From Chara braunii (Eukaryota; Streptophyta; Charophyceae; Charales; Characeae): 23,507 nucleotides of DNA. The notes beneath the pieces were generated by a model. The model had not been told where the DNA came from. It saw only the letters and a program-made list of their open reading frames with translations, and made no database searches. Every line of letters starts with the position of its first letter. Position 1 is the first letter of the stretch. The position numbers and the translations under genes are program-made. Where the stretch lies: assembly GCA_003427395.1 (NCBI GenBank), contig BFEA01000161.1:1393038-1416544 (forward strand). Reading direction: 5' to 3'. Shown piece by piece: positions 16,046 to 23,507 of this stretch.

Positions 16046-17613
16046 GATCAAGGGGATGGGGAAAGAAGGTGTCGTTGGGAAAGATGGGGAAAAAGGCAAA
16101 AAGGGGCCACCGGGGATATCGAAGGAGAAAACTGGCTGGAAAGTGGTCCGCAATAATAGAAAAACCGTAGGGTTGGAAATGGAAAAGGGGTTGGGAACAA
16201 TAAGTGGAGCCAGCAAGCTGACAGAAAGTATAGCTGGAGGGGAGTGCCTTTCAGGCCAACTCTCATTGCTTGGACAAAAGATTCGTCCTGCTACCTCCTT
16301 TGTCTTCGGTCAAAGCAAATCTAAGAAGAAGAAGAGGGGTAAAAAATGGTAAAATGAGAGTTAGGTTAAGGATCTGGGGATCTATGGTGAAAAGGGCACA
16401 TCAGATTTGGTCTCTGGCTCCTCCCCTCCCCCCAAAAACCTCGACTCCCCCAAAGCCTCCACCTCCTCTGACGAGTCTGACACGGATAATGATTTAGAGG
16501 AAGGGAACGGGGGAAATTTTGACCCCAAAGGCTTCAATGCGGGTTTTGAACACGACCAAGAGTCTGAAAAAGGAATCCCGTTACTGTGCCCTGATTGTTC
16601 CAAGATGGTCTGGTCCGCTTCGATCCAAGAAGCAAGGCAGATAGACACGTGAGTAAGAAGGTCAAAGCTAATGAATATCGGACCGTTAAACCACCAGTAC
16701 TTGGGCAATGCCTTAGCGTTAACATTATGCGATTTCCGCGGTCGGCGGGCCGTCGATAAATCGAATCGACAGCCCGCGCTGCTTCAAGATTTGGGTGGCC
16801 AGCGCGGCGCGCAGTGCCCAAGTACTGGTGGTTTAACAAAGTGGACAGTAATGAGGTGGAGGAGAACGAACGAATCTCTGAAAAAAAAAAACCCTCCTCA
16901 CAAAAAAGGGGTCAATCCATGCAATCTGTTAAAAGCACTCTTTCTTACGTAGAACCAATGGTAACTTTGTCCAAAGCCGATAAGACTAATAGCCTGATCT
17001 TGGCTTTTTTGGTCCCCCTGATCTGCAGATTCTACACGGCCTCACCAATGGAGATCATGGTAATGACCAAAAAGGACTTAAAGGAAATGCTCTATATACT
17101 GCCTGTGCAAGTCCCAATCTCCCCATTAAACGAGATACTTGTCAGATCAGTTAATAAACAGTGTTGAACCACCAAGGGTCGTGTGTGACCATGCCCTTTC
17201 CAAAAATGGGCAGACAGATAGTTGTCCTACCCGATGGTAGAAAAGTCATTTTGCACATATTTTTTGTGGCCCTGAACGCGATCCTGAGTTCCTTTGAAAA
17301 CTGGTGCTCAGTGGGGGCTTTTTGGCTCCCATTGAGGGATTTTCTCACGCAGAGCTATGATTTACTGACCTCCATCAGTATGCCCGTTGGACTCACAACA
17401 AAAGACTCTGAGATCGTAGTGTGGTTAAGGCGGACCGATGTCACATCCAGTCTATCAACAGACCAGTATAAAGCTCAGGTCTCACAACTCAATGGCCCAT
17501 GGGAAATCCCGCAAGAAGCAGTGCCCCCCTCAAACACACACCTTGGCATTCCAAGTGTCGACCGCATCCAAAAGATTAGCGGCAGGGACCACTATGATGG
17601 TTCTGCCGTCTAG
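16044..17613 (+). pseudogene. LINE-C ORF1 C-terminal part
   Basis: Frames continue with GISKEKTGWKVVRNNRKTVG, a Lys-rich KSKKKKRGKKW (to 16352), and an acidic Ser/Asp segment (SSDESDTDNDLEEGNGG) followed by CPDC (about 16590). The TTAA-flanked insert interrupts the sequence at 16686. Removing the insert and one TTAA joins the flanking codons in one open frame (ANEYRTVNK then VDSNEVEENERIS). A hydrophobic block LILAFLVPLICRF follows near 17000. The last part (17161-17613) is open without stops and ends at the TAG at 17611-17613, 20 bases after the ORF2 ATG. I recognise no named domain here; assignment is by position. Confidence 0.55.
16686..16836. mobile_element. 143-bp non-autonomous element with perfect inverted ends and TTAA (or TA) target duplication
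   Basis: The left end ACCACCAGTACTTGGGCA (16690-16707) is the exact reverse complement of the right end (16815-16832). TTAA lies directly outside both (16686-16689 and 16833-16836). Including these, the mirror symmetry extends to 23 bp. The interior is 107 bp, GC-rich and non-coding. TTAA duplication is typical of piggyBac-type elements; because TTAA is palindromic, TA duplication (Tc1/mariner or Stowaway-like) fits equally. Insert plus one duplication is 147 bp, a multiple of three. Confidence 0.85.
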
Positions 17614-18430
17614 AATCCGTCTAGTCAGCTGGAACATCAAGGGACTTGGTGATACTACGGGACGACGAAAAAGGCCCAGATTGTTGGACTGGTGCCACGC
17701 ACACAATGTGCAGGTTCTGTGATTGTAAGAAACTAAATGAAATACAGGCAAAATACAAGTTGTTTGTTAATGATGGTCAGGGCCCCAATTTTGGTCCCAA
17801 GCAGACGGGACCAAAGGAGGAGGTGCAATCCTGATCCATAAAGATTTGGATCATGAAATCCTAGACTACCATGTGGACCCAGGAGGCCATTGGGCCTGGG
17901 TCAAAATGAAACTTGGTGGGAAGGAATGGGAGGTCAAGTCGGTATATGCCCCCAACAACTTCTCCGAAAGATTAGAATTTTTTTTTTATTTGCCTGCCTG
18001 CGTTCTAGATATGGAAATTTTGGGGGTGTTTGGAGACTGGAATACAATTCCTAATCTTGGTCTGGACTCTCCAGTCAAATCCACTTTACGACCATACAAC
18101 TCATTATTATTGTCTCTCCGAGACTCTCAAAGTTTGGTAGACACGTGCAGCGTAATGAACCCCGAATATCACGACTTTACATGGTATGGGCCACGGCCAG
18201 CCGATCCCATCCCCCAACGTCGCTGCCGCTTGGACTTTATAACGGTCAGGGGCGTGTTGTGGAATAGATGCACTTTCTCTGATTTCCTAGTCTCTGACTT
18301 GTCTGACCACCAGCCAATAATCATCGACGTGGTGTCAAGTGAACGGATCCATAAAGCCCGTCCACCCTTTCGGTTAAACACGAACAATCTTAAAGATAAA
18401 GGGTTAGGAAATGGATTAGCAGATAAATGA
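17594..18430 (+). pseudogene. LINE-C ORF2 endonuclease domain (EEP family)
   Basis: It starts at ATGATGG and reads SRIRLVSWNIKGLGD (Asn of motif I). The catalytic Glu survives in ETK near 17731, although stops flank it. GGGAILIHKDL, SVYAPNN, GVFGDWNTIP (the GD-N motif as GDWN, about 18030), RRCRLDFITV and LSDHQPIIID (the SDH motif, about 18298-18327) follow in order. These are the landmarks of LINE AP-like endonucleases, which nick the target DNA to prime reverse transcription. Six stops cluster between 17719 and 17783; some could be single C-to-T changes. From 17819 to 18428 the frame is open. It overlaps the ORF1 end by 20 bases. Confidence 0.85.
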
Positions 18431-18462
18431 CATCCTGGATAGACGTGCAGGATTTGTTCGAG

Positions 18463-19821
18463 TGAAAGAACGATTGGGCAATGCCAGGCATAGGGATTGT
18501 AAGAGAGGCCGTAATAATGTTTTCACGCATGAAGGCCGTCAACAGGCGGTGGAAAGAAATACAAGCCACTCGTGCAATGGAGGAGGTCGAAGCCCGAATG
18601 AGTCTAGACCCCTTCAAAGAGTACTCTTGGGAGGAAAAAAGGAAAACCGCCTTTAGCCTCCTGGAATCATTGGAACAGCAGCGACAAAATGATTGGTTAA
18701 ATTGGCTCAGACTACGTGTTATTGTAGGGTGCGATAGAATGACTAAGCTAACATTTAGATCATCGATTTTGAAGCAGTTCGAATTGTCGGTCTCAAAAAC
18801 GACAGAGATTCAGACAATCACTCATGCGCTAGAGTACTTTTGTGATATAGTCACTACCCGACGTCCTTTTGATCAGATTCACTCTGATTTTTCCTTGGAT
18901 TCCCAGTTTTGGGACAGGACTAAGGCTTGTATCAATGTGGATGCAAGAAATTTTTTGGACGCTCCACTAATACAGAAAGAGCTGCATTCAACCGTCAAAC
19001 AGATGGCCTTAGGTAAGTGTCCGGGATTAGATGGCCGCCCGGTGGAATTGTTCATGTGCACTTTAGATGCCTTTGCCCCCTTTTTATGCCAAATATAACA
19101 ATGCCTTGGTCACTGGTGCCTTACCTCACGATTGGGTCAAAGGCGACAAACGTGAAGTGCGAAATATCGCCCGATATTGGTGCTCAATGTAGTGTATAAA
19201 ATATTGGTTTAAGCACTCGTGATACGCCTCGCTGCATAACTTCCTCAATTAGTGGGTTGGGAACAAGGAGCCTTTGTAAAAGATCGTTCCATTTTTCAAA
19301 ACATACTAACAACAGTTTAAGCATTGGAAATCATTAGTGCAAAAAAGAGAGAGGTGGCAGTACTGTTGCTAGGTATGGAAAACAACTATGACAAGGTGGG
19401 TTGGGCCTTTGTGTCCACCACCTTGGCCAAAATGGGTTTTGGTCCTGGGTTTTCCACTTGGATCAAGGTCATGTATGTTTAGGCCACGTCAGTGGTTATG
19501 GTTAACGGTCACTTATTAAAAGAGTTCCCCCTATCAAGGTCACTACGACAAGGGTGCCCCCCTGACGCCGCTTCTCTTTGTTCTTCAGTTGGAAGTACTC
19601 CTGGACAATATCAGGCATAATGATGCAATCAACGGTCTGGGCCCTGGGCAATCTCTCCATTGGAAGGTTGGAGCTATCGCGGACGACCTGACAGTCGCAT
19701 GTGTGAACAACCACTCTTCCTTAGAAGAACTCAGACTAGTTTTAAATGAATATCGTAGTCTCTCAGAGGCATCTATTAACTGGGATAAGTCTGTTTTTTT
19801 CTGCCTGAGATATACTCGTTG
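18463..19821 (+). pseudogene. LINE-C reverse transcriptase, N-terminal and palm part
   Basis: FLDAPLIQKELHSTVKQMAL then GKCPGLDGRPVELF (about 19012-19050) is the conserved LINE RT entry motif. Motif A reads VAVLLLGMENNYDKVGWAF: the catalytic Asp expected in LLLDFEKAYD is Gly (GGT, 19372-19374). SVVMVNGHLLKEFPL precedes motif B, SLRQGCP, where a run of six C (19557-19562) shifts the frame; one C fewer would continue into LTPLLFVLQLEVLL. Motif C is AIADDLTVA, with both Asp at 19682-19687. ASINWDKSVFF closes the palm. It lacks catalytic competence by the motif A change alone. Confidence 0.85.
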
Positions 19822-20634
19822 AAGGTTGACTGGGGTCTCAGGCAGATCCCTACGGCTAACTCGGAACTAGGCGTACAGGTTTCTCCGTCCGATTGTTCTG
19901 CAGCCCAGAACCCGATACTCACAGACAAGGTCATTGCGAGAGTTCAATCATGGGTAAGAAACTACAACTTATCGTTGTTCGGGAGGGCCCTGGTGCTCTC
20001 CGCTGCAGCATTTTCAATTATTTGGTTCCCGTTGACAATGTGTTTGTTGGGACTGAAGGCATATGCAAATATTAAGCGGGTGGCGGCCAGATATCTATGG
20101 AAGCCAGCCGCCAACGAAGACCAAGGGTTTATGTCAAAAGTCGCCTGGTATGTGGTAGCCCAGCCACGGTCAAAAGGAGGCCTAGGCATTCTAGATCCCA
20201 AAGCACAAAATTTGGTATTGTTGGCCAAATGGTTCATCAAAGCAATGTTTGACGATCCATCAAAACTTTGGATACGCTGGCGGAATATATTTTGGGGAGA
20301 GAATGGTCTTTCACCGAGTCTCGACAACTAGAGAGATGTATGGGTATGCCGTCTCCTGCCCTCCTTTTGCAACAGACAAGTGAAATCCAAAATATGGCAG
20401 GGCATTTTATATGCATGGTGTAGGCTAGTCCCGATCCCACTGCAAGATCCCATTTTCAAGCTAGAGATTGTTAATCGGTGCTTATTTGATAACCCCCACA
20501 TTTTTCTTACCTCTGGAGAACCTTTCTCAACAGGGATCGACAAGGGTAAATTTGGGCGAACCTGGACTGAAAGAGGAATAACATTAATTAAACATATATG
20601 GGATGGTGACAAAGAGGAGTGGATCTCAGTATAA
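19816..20634 (+). pseudogene. LINE-C reverse transcriptase, thumb and C-terminal part
   Basis: One frame from 19819 to the TAA at 20632-20634, with a single internal TAG at 20329-20331. Blocks are LGVQVSPSDCSAAQN, LFGRALVLSAAAFSIIWFP, YLWKPAANEDQGFMSKVAW and QPRSKGGLGILDPKAQNLV, then after the stop KSKIWQGILYAWCRLVP, LEIVNRCLFDNPHIF and FGRTWTERGITLIKHIWD. All align with LINE-B (11516-12433), and the GGLG box also aligns with LINE-A. This is the best-preserved LINE frame in the window. The continuation to about 20770 (AYSLLPRLRNISKNL) is still similar to LINE-B. Confidence 0.85.
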
Positions 20635-20769
20635 AAAGCCTACTCACTGCTACCAAGGCTGCGGAACATATCGAAAAATCTCACGGCATTGTTAGCAGTC
20701 ATCCCGCTCTCGGACCAAATACCCTTACACGGGTATTTGGCCATGCTTTTGCAGTCGACACAATGACGA

Positions 20770-21370
20770 CGTCAACTACCAAGACGAGGCTGGTCTAGAA
20801 TGAAAAGGGTGTGCGCATTTTAGCATGACAGTTGAAACGATATCCACGGCCATTGAGGTCGGGGCTAATTGGTGACAAAATTTTGAGAGTATGTGCGCGC
20901 GTTGTTATGACGCGTGCTGCGATGGTTAGGATCAGTAGTAACACCCTCCGACCGAGAAAGGTCAAGGGGCTGATCAGGTTAGTGTTGGGTCGGGTACATC
21001 TACGACACACACTGAGCTTTGGGCTGGTACATGTCTACCTACTGGTATTGGGCCTTTAAAAATGCCAATTTTGTTTTCTTCTGGTCGGCCTTTAGTACTC
21101 GGCACATCTACCTTTACTTGGTGTGGTACTAGCCTACCCACCATTTGAGTGTTTTCCCCGCCTCGACCCTCAAATGTCTTGGCCACAAGTTCCACAACTA
21201 AGTACCGGCCCTTTGGGCCTTCCAATCAGCCAAGTGCCTTTGGGGGTCACCCACACACTCAAGCCGACAAACACTTAGACAGGCACGTAGGCCGACAAGC
21301 GTCGGATTTTTTTAATTTCACTTTATTTCTTATTATTTTACCTTCTTTCCAGTCCCGTAGCACCCTCCTT
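20770..21370. other. Unassigned sequence after LINE-C
   Basis: No supported gene. The expected zf-RVT domain and 3' tail of LINE-C should lie here but were not recognised. A minus-strand frame at 20974-21225 (83 codons) and plus frames of 75-77 codons have no known domain. Two loosely similar segments near 21025 and 21099 (GGTACATGTCTACCT and GGCACATCTACCT) hint at an old short duplication. Confidence 0.4.
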
Positions 21371-21440
21371 AGATTCACTTGAGTGAATCTGCACCGGATA
21401 GCCGAGCAGATTCGTTTTCACAAAATCTGCTCGACTCCGG
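21371..21440. repeat. Two adjacent hairpins
   Basis: The first hairpin is AGATTCACT, TG, AGTGAATCT (21371-21390), a perfect 9-bp inverted repeat. The second is CGAGCAGATT (21403-21412) pairing with AATCTGCTCG (21424-21433) around an 11-base loop, extended by outer CCGGA (21394-21398) and TCCGG (21436-21440). Both arms carry AGATT/AATCT. Confidence 0.75.
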
Positions 21441-22195
21441 AAACATCAGTTTGAAACTCTGGTCCGCGTGCTCAGGCTGAGTGCTCGACGAGCAAACACG
21501 GCGAGTGCGTAGCAGCGCACGAGCAGAGGACGCAGAGAAGAGCAGGAGGAGCGCTTCGAAGAAAAGCAAGAAGTAGGAGTTGCGTGGGGCAATAATGGGA
21601 ATGGCCGCGCAGTGGAAGCCACGAGGTAGAGGCGTGCAGGGAAAGGCAGTAAGAGAGAGAGCAGGAGAAGTAGTAGTAGGAAAAGGAAGAGGAAGAAGAA
21701 GAAGAAGAAGGAGAAGAAGAAGAGGAAGAGGAAGAAGAAGAAGAAGAAGAAGAAGGAAGAGAAGAAAAAAATGAGGAGAGGAAGAAGGCAAGAAAGGGGG
21801 AAAGGGAAACTTACTCGCCATCAACGCTCATCCCGTAGGTTTTGGGGAGAGCGACTCCGGCCTGTTGTGGAGCTGTCTTCATGTTTGCACTCACCACGGC
21901 GCGTTCCGTTTGGAGGTGTCAGGACTTGGTAAGGAGCTCTGTGCGCTTGACCATCCGAGTGGTGCAAGTGGTCACGGCCCGACATTCGTTGCTTACCATA
22001 TGCGAGTGTGAAGACTTGTAGGATGTGTGATCCGTCCATTGATGGTGCATAAAGGAGGGCTCGCCATCTGCCCGACTCGTCGGAATGCGTACTTGTACAT
22101 GCCGACTTTCCCATGTCGTGTTCTCGATGGGTTGCGCATCGTGGCAAATCTTGTTGTGCAGCGGAGCGAGAGAAAAAAACAGATAAGTCTTCAAT
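21441..22195. other. Non-coding stretch with GAA/GAAGAG purine tract
   Basis: A purine tract at about 21658-21795 is built of GAAGAA and GGAAGA units. Lys/Arg-rich (plus) and Leu/Ser/Phe-rich (minus) frames over it are composition artefacts. The rest, to the first satellite unit, shows no recognisable gene or element. Confidence 0.6.
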
Positions 22196-23240
22196 CTCAT
22201 GGCTGGCATCGTGGCAATATCACTGGTGCAATGAGTAAAATCGAATGAATCTATTGTTAGATCATGGAAATATACACTACTATTATTTGTGTGTGTATGT
22301 TTGTGTACGTGTGTGTGTGTGCTTGCTCGTATGTGTGAGTGACTGTGTGTGTGTGTGTGAGAGAGTGTGTATGATTGTTGTTGTGTATGTGTGTATGCGT
22401 GCAAACCCCATGGCTGGATCGCGCTACTTCCACCGATAGGATGCGCAAAATCGAATGTATTTACTATTAGATAATTGAAGTGTGCACTACTATATGTGCG
22501 TGTGTGTGTGAGTATATACGTTTGCATGTGAGTGGGTGTGTGCGAGTGTGAGTGTATGTGTGTGTGTGTGTGTAACAAAAAGAGAGAACGAACAGATATC
22601 CGGTCACACGACGGTCTTTTATCCATCGAGTGAGAAAAATATGACGGATCCCCCGGTGCTTCAATCGATCGAATGAGTAAAATGGTATGAATCTAGCGCA
22701 AGAAAGTGAAACTCTGTGTTGCACACCGAACATGTTCGGAGCTTTTCGAACGTCCGAACATGTTTGGGTGTTCGGTCGAACGCCACCCGAACGTGTTCAG
22801 CCGAACATATTAAAAAAAAAAAAAAAAAAAAAAAACGTTTTTGGTTTTTTATTTTTAACTCGAGTTTGGTTATGATTTTGAGCATACCTCCAGGGCAAAC
22901 GCTGTTTTTATTATTATTTTACATCATATATATTTTTTGCAGATTGTTTGGAGAACGTTTTTTTTTTTTTTTTTTTTTTTTTAATGTTTGCGTTCGGAGA
23001 GTTTCAGTGGTCGTTCGAGTTCGGTCCCGAACGTTCGGGTTCGGTCACCGAACCCAAACATGATGCTACACAGGCGAAAATATACACTACTTGTGTTTGT
23101 GTGTGTGTTTGTGTGTGTGTTTGTGTTTGTGTGTGTGCGTGTGTGTGTGAGCGATCACGCAGCCGAACTCATGCTACCTCCAGCGATAGAATAAGCAAGA
23201 TCGAATGAATCTATCGCCGGGTATGTGTGTGTGTGTGTGA
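22196..23240. repeat. Satellite-like repeat of about 210-230 bp with GT microsatellite core, four copies
   Basis: The anchor TCGAATGAATCT (or close variants) occurs at about 22241, 22451, 22683 and 23201. Each anchor is preceded by a CATGGCTGG- or CCACCGATAGGATG-type segment and followed, after ATACACTAC or GTGCACTAC, by a GT run. The first two spacings are 210 and 232 bp. The third is 518 bp because another element lies inside that copy. After the last copy the GT run turns into a CA run at 23240. Confidence 0.7.
22726..23062. mobile_element. Foldback-type element with CCGAAC palindromes and paired poly(A)/poly(T)
   Basis: CATGTTTGGG-TG-TTCGGT (22759-22776) is inverted-repeated as ACCGAACCCAAACATG (23047-23062), 16 of 16 pairs with a two-base bulge. 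Further in, 24 A (22812-22835) face 25 T (22958-22982), so a second stem can form, leaving a loop of about 120 bp. Palindromes CCGAACATGTTCGG (22726-22739) and CCCGAACGTTCGGG (23026-23039) decorate the two arms. The element splits one satellite unit. No open frame is credible and no clear target duplication was found. Confidence 0.65.
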
Positions 23241-23283
23241 CACACACAACACAAACACACAAAACCTTTCGGCGAACGACAGG

Positions 23284-23354
23284 TTTTGGACCATTTCTCG
23301 ATTTATGCGTGTCATCCTTGCGCAGGGGTCATGCTTATCTTCTATCTATCGTTC
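23284..23354 (-). ncRNA. U6: U6 snRNA remnant (central and 3' part, probable pseudogene)
   Basis: The minus strand carries the U6 sequence from GAACGATA to GGTCCAAAA: the invariant AGC region, the CCCCTGCGCAAGGATGACACG segment of the internal stem-loop, and the AAATCGAGAAATGG 3' part with a T-rich plus-strand end. About six differences from the conserved U6 core are visible, including damage to the ACAGAGA box (reads ATAGATAGA) and AGCATGACC instead of AGCATGGCC. The 5' hairpin is missing. A CT microsatellite lies where the upstream promoter elements should be. It is not expected to function in splicing. Confidence 0.85.
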
Positions 23355-23391
23355 GAAAACGACGAGAAGTGCGCCGACGAGTTCGAACGAT

Positions 23392-23427
23392 CGCATGGGC
23401 CATGCTAATCTTCTTTGTATCGTTCCC
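23392..23427 (-). ncRNA. U6: Second U6 snRNA fragment (ACAGAGA region only)
   Basis: The minus strand reads GGAACGATACAAAGAAG followed by ATTAGCATGGCCC, which is the U6 ACAGAGA-box region with one change (ACAAAGA). The match runs out soon after, at the start of the internal stem-loop. It lies about 37 bases upstream (in U6 orientation) of the larger remnant and overlaps it in U6 coordinates, so this is a partial duplication rather than one split gene. Confidence 0.75.
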
Positions 23428-23440
23428 AAAAAAAAACCCT

Positions 23441-23441
<1 letters not shown>

Positions 23442-23507
<66 letters not shown>
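23442..23507. repeat. CT microsatellite
   Basis: An uninterrupted CT dinucleotide run reaching the right edge of the window; total length unknown. Confidence 0.97.

Larger units (their letters stand above)
14774..20770 (+). mobile_element. LINE-C: near full-length, inactive plant-type LINE
   Basis: About 6 kb on one strand, with ORF1 (Cys-rich nucleic-acid-binding protein) followed by ORF2 (AP-type endonuclease, reverse transcriptase and C-terminal domain). The ORF order, the DUF4283-like ORF1 and the EEP endonuclease fit the L1-like clade of plants. No poly(A) tail or target-site duplication was identified, so both ends are approximate. It is inactivated by many stops and shifts, and by a later DNA-type insertion (16686-16836). 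Confidence 0.85.

Noticed and set aside
15428-16216. A 262-codon minus-strand Ser/Leu/Pro-rich frame
   Set aside because: Complement of the purine tract; the plus strand has the coherent LINE ORF1 domains on both sides.
17438-17722. A separate 94-codon gene overlapping the ORF1 end
   Set aside because: Its second half is the start of the LINE-C endonuclease frame; the upstream part is the same frame read through ORF1 sequence.
21919-22626. A 235-codon minus-strand His/Thr-rich frame
   Set aside because: Produced by GT/CA microsatellites read as His-Thr repeats.

Overview
This is a repeat-dominated eukaryotic nuclear window, most likely from a plant-lineage (streptophyte) genome. The pointers are plant-type LINEs with an ORF1 carrying a DUF4283-like domain plus zinc knuckle, a Ulp1-protease gene of transposon character, U6 snRNA relics, one plant-type telomere unit, and long GT, CT and GAA microsatellites. 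A charophyte alga or a non-seed plant would fit, but that is a guess. No bacterial features, tRNA, rRNA or CRISPR array was found, and no protein gene is intact from start to stop.

Left end (1-4350). A GT microsatellite leads into an AT-rich module duplicated at a 300-bp period, interleaved with a GC-rich minisatellite of about 49 bp whose units have a palindromic core. A splice-acceptor-like site at 1788 then opens a decayed multidomain gene (1789-4126, + strand). In order it holds an unrecognised domain of about 225 residues, an acidic linker, a stretch resembling the ParB/DGQHR/sulfiredoxin superfamily, and a Ulp1-type cysteine protease with His, Asp, Gln and Cys all visible. A telomere-like (CCCCTTA)n tract follows at 4238.

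Middle (4350-14700). Non-coding sequence with small tandem duplications (88 bp, 43 bp) and an 80-bp repeat present twice gives way to two LINE remnants meeting head-to-head near 11518. LINE-A (minus strand, about 11518 to 7390) preserves RT motifs B and C, the thumb and a zf-RVT-like end. It is split by an 833-bp poly(A)-tailed insertion with 9-bp flanking direct repeats and by a three-copy AT-rich tandem repeat. LINE-B (plus strand, 11516-12433) is a C-terminal RT fragment. A short array of GCGCTAA motifs at 12-13-bp spacing lies at 13915.

Right (14774-20770). LINE-C is a nearly full-length plus-strand element: ORF1, then ORF2 overlapping it by 20 bases, with endonuclease, RT and C-terminal domain. 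It is dead through stops, frameshifts and loss of the motif A aspartate. A 143-bp element with perfect 18-bp inverted ends and TTAA at both sides sits inside its ORF1.

Right end (20770-23507). Hairpins, a GAA-rich tract, and a satellite-like unit of roughly 210-230 bp built around GT runs occur here. One satellite copy carries a foldback element built from CCGAAC palindromes and paired poly(A)/poly(T). Two broken U6 snRNA fragments and a CT run close the window. The parts do not form a pathway; they record successive insertion and decay. Five ambiguous bases (N) lie at 998, 1002, 1006, 1029 and 1038.
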